A stretch of 59,028 bases of DNA from Bacillota bacterium (lineage in GTDB: Bacteria; Bacillota; Sulfobacillia; Fermentithermobacillales; Fermentithermobacillaceae), in the NCBI GenBank assembly GCA_012841065.1, contig DUVI01000007.1, positions 1 through 59,028 on the forward strand, in the 5' to 3' direction. Below, in pieces: positions 18,401-26,152 of this stretch (its first letter is position 1; every line of letters starts with the position of its first letter). Position numbers and translations under genes: made by a program. A model generated the notes under the pieces. The model did no database searches. It was not told the DNA's origin and saw only the letters and a list, made by a program, of their open reading frames with translations.

Positions 18401-18950
18401 GGACGATGTCTTCCTTTGCCCCTCTAAGCCTGGTCTCGACTTCCCGCTCCCGTACCCTGTACCGGGACACCCCTGAAGCTTCTTCAATCCAAATCCTCCT
18501 GTCCTCGGGCTTGCCTCCTGCGAGTTCTTGAATGGTGCCCTGTCCGATTACCACATAACCTGTGTGAGAGAGGCCTGTCCCCAGCAGGCTTTCATATATA
18601 TCCTTCCAACGGCATACCTTATCGTTTATCCTGTACTCCCCTGTGCCGTCGCGGGTAAAACGCCTCATGATCTCATGCTCGCCTTCGTCGAGCACACCTT
18701 CGAGAAGAAGCCTCACTTCAGCCATTCCCATGGCCTTGCGCCGGTTTGTCCCTGAAAACACGATTTCTTCGAGTTTATTGCAACGCAACAGCCTGGCGTT
18801 ATGCTCTCCCAGGACCCATCTGAGCGCATCGGCAAGGTTTGACTTGCCGCAGCCGTTGGGGCCCACAATTGCGGTTATTCCCTTTCCGAATACAAGTTCA
18901 GTCCGATCGCAGAACGACTTGAATCCGTGAACTGTCACTGATTTCAGCAA
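15432..18950 (-). CDS. smc: Chromosome segregation protein SMC
   Basis: 1172 residues, full length for bacterial SMC. The N-terminal ATPase lobe has GPNGCGKS at 30-37. Two long coiled coils flank a hinge (about 500-660, with GSVAELFSCDAKYVPAL and glycine-rich GGAITGGEAP). The C-terminal lobe carries the signature LLSGGERSL and Walker B VIVLDEVDSSLDE. It compacts chromosomes with ScpA/ScpB, neither of which is in this window. The gene lies between rnc and ftsY as in B. subtilis, but 362 bases separate it from rnc. Confidence 0.97.
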   Translation of the reverse strand: MLKSVTVHGFKSFCDRTELVFGKGITAIVGPNGCGKSNLADALRWVLGEHNARLLRCNKLEEIVFSGTNRRKAMGMAEVRLLLEGVLDEGEHEIMRRFTRDGTGEYRINDKVCRWKDIYESLLGTGLSHTGYVVIGQGTIQELAGGKPEDRRIWIEEASGVSRYRVREREVETRLRGAKEDIVRLSDLLVELEERKKALRSDWETAREYHRLVSQKNDIELAMWLYQEQEESRRVQNVARRIGRYTKELEECIAAAHALSKEIEPTKSRLEAVENLLKSKISEREQVASELVALEKNRDSARGKLALVAREIETRRIRRNVLQQEIAVLSGREAQLQEQRASVSGKLEITCDELSRVENERQAFETQWRVLSEKVIKIRESMASSTARLNQLQQDKDRLRAQFEDKRRETVEINVRLVSLNEQVAQLERELEETRQGISESAEKQSSSQAACRALEEQVHEIRIRLGEEVSAQKRLEAQRTRLATRKRLLEEMERSFEGYGKGPRTILTARQQSVLDGIIGSVAELFSCDAKYVPALSAAVGGAAENIVVTDEEAAKAAIDFLKQHKSGRCTLLPLNLLRPGKLHPRAVQALSRVQGVRPLISVVRYTDDLRPCAEYLFGRVVLADTMDHALAFMKESGWVTRVVTLGGENIQPGGAITGGEAPRHESIFLRKQELASLAQAIGKVTGELNAVSSRIVSLETNLSALTSELEQSREDALLAGTAVARLKEQASQLEQSLERARAEVVGNKQKIEHMTAAEQELLAQIQEVASCEKQISDILVQKEAELKGFETQIRDRLGLEEQYSERIAGLSREKQELEQRLASLLRQLENLRGEAASTRKNLDEEGKELARLEVLREELASQETSLGESISALEERMGELSARISELSTQAESLRQYLEQALAKVESLSLEQTSLRSRIADGRLEHESLDAALSDTRKLIAARYGITDPGSCEHPRIERQEALNQVERIEMSIKSLGTVNLKAEQDFKDLSERIDNIRNEIHDVEDAIAELNRARELIRREIQKRFVETFETVDENFQVVFRELFGGGRGKLSLVEDTMGVEVLAEPPGRRHKQFSLLSGGERSLCGIALIFAILAANPSPVIVLDEVDSSLDEANVVRFAQFLKKYSEHTQFIVITHQESTMEAADIIYGITMEEPGVSKVFSMRLENR

Positions 18951-19073
18951 ACCGGAAGCCCCCTGACACTGTTCATGTATCTATATTTATAAAATCTATG
19001 TAAAGGATTATCGGGTTTCAGCTATAAGGCTATATGATGTCCATTTTATCTAACCTGCGGGTGTGAAACCCTC

Positions 19074-19346
19074 TTGTCGAAAATCAACCGGATGGCTCAG
19101 CTTGTACTGGCTAATCCAACTATAACAGCTAAGGAACTTGCACAAAAGATGGGTTATGCCGAACAGAAGCCTGTGTACTACCGCTCGAAAAAGCGGGCAA
19201 CGGGGGATGGAGTACTCAAGAAGGCAGTATTACCCGGCTGTTTTCAGTTTGCCAATGTTCCGGGTGAAGCGCAGGCCGCAAAGGATGTCAGAGGCCCCCT
19301 GTACCGCCCTTACTACTGTTTCCCAACTCCGTCATCGGCAAGGTAG
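19074..19346 (+). CDS. Small putative helix-turn-helix protein, possibly a truncated regulator
   Basis: 90 residues from TTG 19074 (or ATG 19092) on the plus strand, in the gap between smc and rnc; its last 34 bases are antisense to rnc. Residues 1-55 read like an HTH with the pattern NPTITAKELAQKMGYAEQK, then VYYRSKKRATGDGVLKKAVL. This resembles N-termini of LexA/S24-type regulators of Clostridia as I remember them. The remaining 35 residues show no fold, so it may be a decayed remnant. The rest of the 362-base gap is AT-rich and holds no other gene that I can see. Confidence 0.4.
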   Translation: MSKINRMAQLVLANPTITAKELAQKMGYAEQKPVYYRSKKRATGDGVLKKAVLPGCFQFANVPGEAQAAKDVRGPLYRPYYCFPTPSSAR

Positions 19347-20059
19347 TTTTTGTTGTGAAGCACACCATCTGAGTATCCATTGCGCACCAGCCAGTTTCGT
19401 GCAGCATTCTCCTCTGCCTCTTTCTTGGAAGAACCCTTTCCTACAGACGCCTGAGTACCGTTGATCACGCAGGCAACTGTATACTCAGGCATGTGATCAG
19501 GGCCGGCTACTTGGAGCACCACGTACTCCAGTTTAGAACCGGGACTGCTTTGCACTATTTCCTGTAACAAAGTCTTCGGATCAACGGGTACGACCTCCAG
19601 TTCAGTATCCAACAGCAACTCTTCCACCAATTTGCATACCTGCCGCCACCCGTGCTGGATGAAGTATGCCCCGAAAAAAGCTTCAAGAGCTCCTGCCAGA
19701 ATCCTGGGCCGTTCGCGCCCTCCTGTGAGTTCCTCCCCGCGTCCGAGTTTGAGGTACCGCCCCAATTCCACCGCCTTTGCAATCGCCGCCAAGGATGCTC
19801 CCGAAACCAGGCTGGCTCTCATCCTGGTAAGATCCCCTTCAGAAACTTGAGGGTAGTTGTCGTATAGATAAAGGCCCACCGCTAAGGAGATCACCGCATC
19901 ACCGAGAAACTCCAACCTCTCATTTGAAGAGCCGGTGTCTCCTTGTTCGTTAGAATAGGAAATATGGGTAAAAGCTTGTGTCCTGAGCCCAAACTCAAGC
20001 GAGTTTACTGCTTCATCAAACACAGTCTTCAGCCGTCGTACTTTCTCAATACCAGACAA
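19313..20059 (-). CDS. rnc: Ribonuclease III
   Basis: 248 residues. Catalytic motif ERLEFLGDAVI (47-57) and the second acidic site GALEAFFGAYF (about 122-132) are intact. The C-terminal dsRNA-binding domain ends with GSSKKEAEENAA. It processes rRNA precursors and other duplex RNA as a homodimer. It overlaps the end of fabF by 31 bases, so rnc is translationally coupled to the lipid operon. Confidence 0.95.
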   Translation of the reverse strand: MSGIEKVRRLKTVFDEAVNSLEFGLRTQAFTHISYSNEQGDTGSSNERLEFLGDAVISLAVGLYLYDNYPQVSEGDLTRMRASLVSGASLAAIAKAVELGRYLKLGRGEELTGGRERPRILAGALEAFFGAYFIQHGWRQVCKLVEELLLDTELEVVPVDPKTLLQEIVQSSPGSKLEYVVLQVAGPDHMPEYTVACVINGTQASVGKGSSKKEAEENAARNWLVRNGYSDGVLHNKNYLADDGVGKQ

Positions 20060-21282
20060 GTATTCTGCCCTCCAAAACCGAATGAATTCTTTAGCGCTAC
20101 CTTGATTTCACAAGGCCTGGCCGTGTTGGGTATGTAATCAAGATCGCATTCCGGATCAGGTGTCTCATAGTTTATCGTAGGTGGCACCGTTCCGCCATCT
20201 ATTGTCAGCACAGTAGCTACAGTTTCCACGGCTCCCGCAGCGCCGAGCAGGTGGCCGATCATGGATTTGGTAGAAGAAATCATCACTTCGTAAGCCCTGT
20301 CACCCAGTGCGCCCTTTATCGCCCTTGTCTCGTTGACATCGTTATAGGGCGTGGAAGTGCCATGGGCATTGATGTAGTCTATCTGGTCCGAGGTCACCTG
20401 CGCGTCCTTAATTGCGGCCTTCATCGCCCGCCTGGCTCCTTCTCCCCCGGGTGCAGGCGCGGTAATATGGTAGGCATCAGAAGCGGTTCCGTAACCCACG
20501 ATTTCAGCGTATATCTTCGCGTTCCGGCCTACTGCACGGCCAAGTTCCTCCAAGATCAGTATCCCTGCGCCTTCCCCAATCACAAAACCGTCCCGGTGCT
20601 TGTCGAAAGGACGGCAAGCCCTTGAGACAAGTTCATTCCTGGTTGACAGAGCCCTCATGCTGCAAAACCCGGCGATAGTCAGGGGCGTTATCCCGGCTTC
20701 AGAACCCCCGGCAACCATAACATCAGCGTAGTCGCCTTGGATCAACCTGAAGGCTTTTCCAATGGCGTTAGCTCCCGAAGCACAAGCGGTTGCTATCGTG
20801 CTTATGGGGCCTTTAAGCCCAAGAGCAATAGATATGTGCCCCGCCGCCATATTCGGGATTATCATCGGAATGAAGAACGGAGAAACCCTGCCAGGCCCCA
20901 TAGACCTGTAGCGTTCATACTGAGCGGTAACTGTCTCAATACCTGCCAGCCCTGTCCCTATTATCACTCCTGCCCTTTCCGGGTCAAACCGCCCGGCAAC
21001 TCCTGAATGCTCAACGGCCATACGTGAACACACTACGGCCATCTGAGTGAACCTGTCCATCTTTCTGGCATCCCGGCGATCCAAGTACACCTCAGGATCG
21101 AAGTCGACCTCGCCTGCAATCCTCGACGGAAGGCCGGTGGCATCAAACCTGCTGATCTCCCTGATCCCCGATCTCCCCTTGACAAGGCTGTCCCAAAACT
21201 CAGGCAGCCCTATGCCAATAGGGCTTACGACCCCCATTCCTGTAACAACCACTCGTTTCTTCGTTTTTCCATCACCGACCAT
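20029..21282 (-). CDS. fabF: 3-oxoacyl-[acyl-carrier-protein] synthase II
   Basis: 417 residues. KAS II condensing enzyme that extends acyl-ACP with malonyl-ACP. The Cys-His-His triad is C167 (TACASG), H307 (NAHGTSTPYND) and H344 (SMIGHLLGAAG). The glycine-rich end GFGGQNTCLV is present. It is the only condensing enzyme in the operon; the initiating enzyme FabH is not in this window. A terminator-like hairpin separates it from acpP upstream. Confidence 0.96.
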   Translation of the reverse strand: MVGDGKTKKRVVVTGMGVVSPIGIGLPEFWDSLVKGRSGIREISRFDATGLPSRIAGEVDFDPEVYLDRRDARKMDRFTQMAVVCSRMAVEHSGVAGRFDPERAGVIIGTGLAGIETVTAQYERYRSMGPGRVSPFFIPMIIPNMAAGHISIALGLKGPISTIATACASGANAIGKAFRLIQGDYADVMVAGGSEAGITPLTIAGFCSMRALSTRNELVSRACRPFDKHRDGFVIGEGAGILILEELGRAVGRNAKIYAEIVGYGTASDAYHITAPAPGGEGARRAMKAAIKDAQVTSDQIDYINAHGTSTPYNDVNETRAIKGALGDRAYEVMISSTKSMIGHLLGAAGAVETVATVLTIDGGTVPPTINYETPDPECDLDYIPNTARPCEIKVALKNSFGFGGQNTCLVLRKYDG

Positions 21283-21305
21283 CCGCCTGACGTCTCAAAA
21301 GGTTA

Positions 21306-21332
21306 ACAGGGCCTCACCCTGGGAGGCCCTGT
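21306..21332 (-). terminator. Intercistronic hairpin between acpP and fabF
   Basis: A perfect 10-bp stem (ACAGGGCCTC at 21306-21315, complement at 21323-21332) with a seven-base loop lies right after the acpP stop. On the minus strand the sequence TTAACCTTTTG follows, a weak T-run. It may attenuate readthrough into fabF-rnc and raise the ratio of ACP to FabF. Confidence 0.6.
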
Positions 21333-21341
21333 GCCTTATGC

Positions 21342-21584
21342 TTACTCCTTAGCGTGTTCTACCAAGTAGTCCACTGCATCTTGCACAGTAGACATATTTT
21401 CAGCTTCCTCATCTGAAATGCTAACTCCGAACTCGCCTTCGAAAGCCATTATCAGATCAACTATCTCCAGAGAATCGGCACCCAGGTCATCTATGAACGA
21501 AGCTTCCAGGGTCACCAACGACTCATCAACTCCAAGTTGATCCACTATGATCTTCTTTACCTTTTCAAAAATCTTATCTGACAT
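21342..21584 (-). CDS. acpP: Acyl carrier protein
   Basis: 80 residues, acidic four-helix protein. The phosphopantetheine attachment Ser is S38 in [13 protein letters not shown]. It carries the growing acyl chain between fatty-acid enzymes and to PlsX. It lies 26 bases after fabG in the FapR-controlled operon. Confidence 0.97.
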   Translation of the reverse strand: MSDKIFEKVKKIIVDQLGVDESLVTLEASFIDDLGADSLEIVDLIMAFEGEFGVSISDEEAENMSTVQDAVDYLVEHAKE

Positions 21585-21610
21585 GCCAATTCACCTCCTT
21601 GCCAACCACC

Positions 21611-22366
21611 TTATATAATGAACCCGGAAGACAAACCTCCGTCAACAGGCAAGACCTGTCCTGTAATATACCCGGCCTGAGGCGATGAGAGAAAAGCAAC
21701 TGCATAAGCTACCTCCGCCGGAGTCCCCGGCCTGCCTAAGGGTATCTGTCTCATGAACGCTCGTTTAACATCTAAAGGCAAGTTTTGTGTCATATCTGTA
21801 GATATGTATCCGGGTGCCACTACATTCGCAGTTATCCCATAGCTTGCCAATTCCTTGGCGAGGCTTAAGGTAAAACCAATCACGCCGGCTTTAGCTGCAG
21901 CGTAGTTCGCTTGCCCCGGGTTGCCCCTCAAAGCCACAACTGAAGAGATATTGATTATCCTCCCTCGTCTTCTCCGGGCCATAGATCTTGCGGCCCACCT
22001 TGTGACGTTGTACACCCCCTTCAAGTTGGTGTTTACCACTTGATCCCAATCATCCTCGCTCATCCGCATCAGAAGAGCATCACGGGTTATCCCTGCATTC
22101 CCGACCAGCACTTCAATCGGGCCGGCTTGTTCTTCGCTACGCTGGACAAGGCGCTTGGCGTCATCATGATTGGACACGTCACACTGAAGCGCCACGGCCC
22201 TGCCTCCCGCTTGCTCAACCAACCTTACAGTCTCCAGGGCCCCTGCTTCATCTGCGACATAGTTTACGGCAATATCAAATCCGTTCCTTGCCAGCTCTAC
22301 CGCACAAGCCCTCCCGATACCCCTGGATGCTCCTGTGACCAGAGCTACAGGACGATCGAGCATCAT
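21611..22366 (-). CDS. fabG: 3-oxoacyl-[acyl-carrier-protein] reductase
   Basis: 251 residues from ATG 22366, which has AGGAGG ten bases upstream; the in-frame TTG at 22375 is too close to that site. Short-chain dehydrogenase: NADPH-binding TGASRGIG (11-18), NAGITRD, and catalytic S142, Y155, K159 (numbered from this start). It reduces beta-ketoacyl-ACP. It overlaps fabD by 4 bases. Confidence 0.95.
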   Translation of the reverse strand: MMLDRPVALVTGASRGIGRACAVELARNGFDIAVNYVADEAGALETVRLVEQAGGRAVALQCDVSNHDDAKRLVQRSEEQAGPIEVLVGNAGITRDALLMRMSEDDWDQVVNTNLKGVYNVTRWAARSMARRRRGRIINISSVVALRGNPGQANYAAAKAGVIGFTLSLAKELASYGITANVVAPGYISTDMTQNLPLDVKRAFMRQIPLGRPGTPAEVAYAVAFLSSPQAGYITGQVLPVDGGLSSGFII

Positions 22367-23316
22367 TCTAACCAAGCCTCCTGGTGAGAATCAAGCACGT
22401 CATCAAGATCTTCAGGGGCGCTGAACTTCATAAACCGAACCTTCGGGTTAATCCTCCGGCCGAATCCCGAAAGCACTTTACCCGGGCCGACCTCAATGAA
22501 CAAACGCGCGCCGTCGCTTATCATGTTTTCCACGGCCACTTGCCACAACACCGGGGATGTTACCTGCCTGATGAGAGCTTGCCTGATCTCCCCGGTGGTA
22601 GACACCCTCTTTCCGGTAACATTGGCGTAGACGGGAACAGAAGGAGGCTTAACGGATATCGCGTCCAGATCGCCTTGGAGTCTCCTGGCGGCCGGTTCCA
22701 TAAGGGGGCAATGGAAAGGCGCGCTCACAGGAATGGGAATAGCCCTGCCTCCCCTTTCCTGAACTGCCTTGCATACATGGGCTACGGCCCTGGCTTCACC
22801 GGAAATCACAATCTGTCCCGGACAGTTGTAATTAGCTCCCATGACCACTCCATGCTTTGAAGACGCAAAACATATAGCCTCTAATTCAGCGTAAGCCATA
22901 CCTATAATGGCAGCCATACTCCCTTTGCCCGGAGGACACACTTCCTGCATGTACATACCCCGTCTACGGGTGAGCACCACCGCGTCCTCAAAACCTAAGC
23001 TGCCTGACACAACCAGGGCGGTATATTCACCCAGGCTGAAGCCTGCAGCCATTTCAGGTCTGAGCCCGTGGGACTCAAGCACCCGTGCACAGGCAACGCT
23101 TACAACGAGGATAGCAGGTTGGGCGTTGTGAGTGAGTGTGAGTTCGTCTAAAGGGCCATGGAAAACAAGTTCCGACAACCTGAAGCCCAAAACCCTGTCT
23201 GCAGTATCAAAGGTTTCTCTGGCAACCGCATAGCTGTCATAGAGTTGCTTACCCATTCCCGGATACTGGCAACCCTGTCCTGGAAATATCCAAGCAACCT
23301 GGGCCAATTCCCACAC
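22363..23316 (-). CDS. fabD: Malonyl-CoA-ACP transacylase
   Basis: 317 residues. It transfers malonyl groups from CoA to ACP. The FPGQG entry motif (11-15), nucleophile S94 in GFSLGEY (Phe where His is common) and catalytic H202 in SAPFHCPLM are present. The GTG at 23316 sits almost on its own ribosome site; the TTG at 23307, seven bases after AGGGGTG, is an alternative start. It follows degV by 6 bases. Confidence 0.94.
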   Translation of the reverse strand: MWELAQVAWIFPGQGCQYPGMGKQLYDSYAVARETFDTADRVLGFRLSELVFHGPLDELTLTHNAQPAILVVSVACARVLESHGLRPEMAAGFSLGEYTALVVSGSLGFEDAVVLTRRRGMYMQEVCPPGKGSMAAIIGMAYAELEAICFASSKHGVVMGANYNCPGQIVISGEARAVAHVCKAVQERGGRAIPIPVSAPFHCPLMEPAARRLQGDLDAISVKPPSVPVYANVTGKRVSTTGEIRQALIRQVTSPVLWQVAVENMISDGARLFIEVGPGKVLSGFGRRINPKVRFMKFSAPEDLDDVLDSHQEAWLE

Positions 23317-23322
23317 CCCTAC

Positions 23323-24192
23323 CTATAGTTGAATGCACCTTGAAGGAATCGCTAACAGAGCAAGTGTGCCAGGACCTGTGTGGGTACCTATTATCGCCCC
23401 GATTTCAGCTTCAAAGAGCCTGGTGACAGTGAACATATCTTTTGCCTGCTTCTTGAGCAAGGCAGCTTCAGCAGGCGCATTTGCATGGGAAATGCAAAGA
23501 TGAACTTGATCTTCTCCTGCCAGGCGCTCTTTAGCGATTTCAACCATCCTGGGGATTACCCTTTCCTTTTCCTTTCCGCGGACCCTTTCTATTGCAGTGA
23601 CATACCCGTCTTTGTCAAGGGACAACACAGGCTTCATGTTGAGAAGGGTACCCAGAAAATGTGCCGCTTTTCCAATCCTGCCGTTTCGCGCAAGGTAATC
23701 CAGGGTATCAACGCAGAACACCGTGACTGCGTTTTCACGCATACGGTTTACGGCAGCCACGATTTCATCAAGAGACTTGCCTTGGTCTGACATTTCCTGA
23801 GCCAGGATTGCCATCATACCGTACATTCCCGACGCGGACTTCGAGTCAATCACCGTAATCTGCCTGTCAGGAAGCGCCTGTGCGGCCATGACCGCCGATT
23901 GATAAGTGCCGCTGAGAGCAGATGAGAGAGTGATTGCCACGACAGCTGACCCGTCTTCAGTCAGGCGGGCAAAAACTTGTTCAAAATCCCAAGGTGATGG
24001 TTGCGATGTGCGTGCAATGTGTGCCGAAGACTCAAGTTTTTCATAGAACTCCTTTCCTCGCAGTTCATAACCATCCTTGAAAGATACGTCGCCAAAATGC
24101 ACGTTCAAAGGGACAACAGTGATCCCCAAGCCTTCCAACAGGTTAGGTTCGAAGTCCTGGGCACTGTCGGTAACGATCTTAACTTGAGCCAT
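23323..24192 (-). CDS. DegV family fatty-acid-binding protein
   Basis: 289 residues from ATG 24192, chosen for AAAGGGG upstream and because homologues begin near KIVTDSAQD. DegV folds bind a single fatty acid, and related FakB proteins deliver it to the FakA kinase. Signature segments include KIVTDSAQDF, IARTSQPSPWDF, TLSSALSGTYQSA and FCVDTLDYLARNGRIGKA. Its place between plsX and fabD is unusual and suggests a link to exogenous fatty-acid use. The FakA homologue is encoded at 34167-35837 in this window. Confidence 0.9.
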   Translation of the reverse strand: MAQVKIVTDSAQDFEPNLLEGLGITVVPLNVHFGDVSFKDGYELRGKEFYEKLESSAHIARTSQPSPWDFEQVFARLTEDGSAVVAITLSSALSGTYQSAVMAAQALPDRQITVIDSKSASGMYGMMAILAQEMSDQGKSLDEIVAAVNRMRENAVTVFCVDTLDYLARNGRIGKAAHFLGTLLNMKPVLSLDKDGYVTAIERVRGKEKERVIPRMVEIAKERLAGEDQVHLCISHANAPAEAALLKKQAKDMFTVTRLFEAEIGAIIGTHTGPGTLALLAIPSRCIQL

Positions 24193-24232
24193 TCTATGAG
24201 CCCCTTTCTCAAGCCGATTCCCCAATGCAGAA

Positions 24233-25255
24233 TCAGGCATTTTCTTCATGAATCTTCCCTATGGTTTCAGAAATTATAGAAGCCACATCATTTGACAGGA
24301 ACTTGAGGGCCTGGTCTATCCCATTGGCGATCGCCGTAGCGCCTGATGAGCCGTGGCATTTGACCACACAACCTTCCAATCCTAGCAGCGGGGCACCTCC
24401 GTAGGTGGAATAATCAAGGACTTGGTAGACCTTACGAAACGCCGGCTTCATGAGGAAAGCTCCCAGCTTAGACCTGAGGCTGGCATAAACCTGCTCCTTG
24501 ATCGTTTCCATCTGGAACAGCGCAGTTCCCTCACAGGTTTTCAGGAACACGTTACCGGTAAATCCGTCGGTCACGACCACGTCGGCCTTTCCGAAAAACA
24601 CATCCCGCGCCTCGATGTTCCCGACAAAATTCAGGGGGGCTTGTTCAAATAAAGCGTACGCCTTCCTTGCAACCATATTCCCCTTTTGTTTTTCGGTTCC
24701 GATATTCAGCAGGCCTACTGTAGGCTCATCCCATCCGAGGACGTGTTCTGCATATATCTTGCCCATGAGTCCAAATTCAACCAGGGTCTCAGCGCGTACA
24801 TCAGACGATGCGCCCAGGTCTACAAAGAGCACCCCACGCTTGTTCCGGGAAGGCAACACAATTCCGAGGCAAGGACGATCGATTCCTTTCGCACGCCTGA
24901 TAATCAGCGCACCCCCTGCAACAAGTGCCCCGGTGGAACCGGCCGAAACGAAAGCTCCCGCCTGCCCCTGCTTTACCGCAGTAAGTCCCCGCACAATCGT
25001 TGAATCCCTCTTATGCCTTATGGCGCTGACCGGCGAATCGTCTTGAGTGACCACCTCACTACACTCGATAGCCTCGAGATTGGGATAGTTGCCCTGATTC
25101 CTAAGTTGAGCAACAGCCTCAGCATCTCCCAGTGCCAAAATGCGGACACCCTTTTCCAGGGCGGCTACACATCCCTTAATTGGTGCATCAGGGGCATAGT
25201 CGCCCCCCATGAGGTCGACCGCCACGGTGGTTCTCGCCTTTACCCCGGTATTCAT
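24233..25255 (-). CDS. plsX: Phosphate acyltransferase PlsX
   Basis: 340 residues. It converts acyl-ACP to acyl-phosphate, the donor for PlsY in phospholipid synthesis, and acts at the membrane surface. The N-terminal VAVDLMGGDYAPDAPIKG is the family signature; GSTGALVAGG and VVTDGFTGNVFLKTCEG follow. A nine-residue N-terminal extension precedes the usual start. It overlaps fapR by 4 bases. Confidence 0.95.
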   Translation of the reverse strand: MNTGVKARTTVAVDLMGGDYAPDAPIKGCVAALEKGVRILALGDAEAVAQLRNQGNYPNLEAIECSEVVTQDDSPVSAIRHKRDSTIVRGLTAVKQGQAGAFVSAGSTGALVAGGALIIRRAKGIDRPCLGIVLPSRNKRGVLFVDLGASSDVRAETLVEFGLMGKIYAEHVLGWDEPTVGLLNIGTEKQKGNMVARKAYALFEQAPLNFVGNIEARDVFFGKADVVVTDGFTGNVFLKTCEGTALFQMETIKEQVYASLRSKLGAFLMKPAFRKVYQVLDYSTYGGAPLLGLEGCVVKCHGSSGATAIANGIDQALKFLSNDVASIISETIGKIHEENA

Positions 25256-25821
25256 TCCTGGCTCCCCCTCTCGTCTAACACAAACACCAGAAACTTGCCT
25301 CTGAACACTAGTTCACCCTTGGCACGGGTTTCCACAAGGACGACGAACTTCTGCCCTTTTTGCCTTATAACCTGCGCTTTGGCGATGAGCTTATCACCCA
25401 CCCGGGCCTGTCGCTTGAATTTAAGGTTGGCGATCCCCGTGACCACGTTATCAGCATCGATCACGCAAATAGCAAGGGAGTCGGCCTGGGCAAAAATATA
25501 GTGGCTTCTTGTGATCCCTGTACGCTCAAAAGCCATGTCAGTTGTTATTTCCATGATTGAGATTGCAGCTTTTCCCAGTTCAAGGTCTATAAGTTCTCCC
25601 ACAACCTCGCGTTGCCCCATAGCCCTGAGCCTCTGATAGGCTTTCTCTGCAACTTGTTTTGTCCGGGTCCTTTGGCCCGGAATACCAAGGGCAAGTCTGT
25701 CCAGGCGTATAGTCTGTACGCTTACGTCAAAATGACGCGCCAGCCGCCTGTCAGGCAAGAACGGGTCGGCGGTAAGGATCTCCTTAAGTTGCTCTCTTCG
25801 CTGCTTAGGATCGTGGGCCAT
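25252..25821 (-). CDS. fapR: Transcription factor FapR (malonyl-CoA-responsive repressor)
   Basis: 189 residues. An N-terminal HTH of the DeoR type (about 8-55, with DRRLARHFDVSVQTIRLDR) is joined by a helix to a hot-dog effector domain (about 75-185). FapR represses phospholipid-synthesis genes until malonyl-CoA binds. It heads the fapR-plsX-degV-fabD-fabG-acpP operon. A near-perfect FapR operator lies 17 bases upstream of its start and overlaps the promoter, so autoregulation is predicted. Confidence 0.94.
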   Translation of the reverse strand: MAHDPKQRREQLKEILTADPFLPDRRLARHFDVSVQTIRLDRLALGIPGQRTRTKQVAEKAYQRLRAMGQREVVGELIDLELGKAAISIMEITTDMAFERTGITRSHYIFAQADSLAICVIDADNVVTGIANLKFKRQARVGDKLIAKAQVIRQKGQKFVVLVETRAKGELVFRGKFLVFVLDERGSQE

Positions 25822-25837
25822 TCATACTCACCTAGTC

Positions 25838-25856
25838 ATTAGTACTTAATACTAAT
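25838..25856 (-). promoter_or_regulatory. FapR operator
   Basis: ATTAGTACTTAATACTAAT is a 19-base palindrome (7-base arms around CTTAA) that matches the known Bacillus FapR box ATTAGTA-N5-TACTAAT. It covers the predicted -10 region of the fapR operon, so binding would block RNA polymerase. Confidence 0.92.
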
Positions 25857-25875
25857 ACCTTTGTCTTAATGTTAA
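25846..25875 (-). promoter_or_regulatory. Promoter of the fapR-fab operon
   Basis: Minus strand: -35 TTAACA (25870-25875), 18-base spacer, -10 TATTAA (25846-25851). The -10 lies inside the FapR operator. Confidence 0.6.
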
Positions 25876-25914
25876 GTATATAATGCCCGGGAAACATTGG
25901 CAATCCAAAAATCA

Positions 25915-25940
25915 AAAACTCCGATAGATATCGGAGTTTT
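25915..25940. terminator. Terminator of the ylbN-rpmF unit (bidirectional)
   Basis: AAAACTCCGATA (25915-25926) and its exact complement (25929-25940) form a stem with A-tract and T-tract ends, so it works in either direction. It separates rpmF from the fapR operon. Confidence 0.8.
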
Positions 25941-25963
25941 GGCTACGTTCGGGAAACCAAGAG

Positions 25964-26152
25964 TTACTGCTGTACCTTGATGACTTCCTGACCCCTGTAA
26001 TACCCGCAATCAGGACAAACCCTATGCGGCATGCGCAATGAGTGGCACCTTGGGCATTCTACCAGGTTAGGTGCTGATAGCCTTCTCTTCCAGGCGGAAG
26101 ATCTCCTCATGTCCCGCTTAGCCCTAGAAGTCCTCCTCTTTGGAACTGCCAT
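25964..26152 (-). CDS. rpmF: Ribosomal protein L32 (zinc-binding type)
   Basis: 62 residues. The N-terminus AVPKRRTSRAKRDMRRS is the L32 signature. The C-terminal half has CPRC and CPDC, a complete zinc ribbon, so this is the zinc-requiring (C+) form. It overlaps ylbN by 29 bases, the conserved ylbN-rpmF pair. Confidence 0.96.
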   Translation of the reverse strand: MAVPKRRTSRAKRDMRRSSAWKRRLSAPNLVECPRCHSLRMPHRVCPDCGYYRGQEVIKVQQ

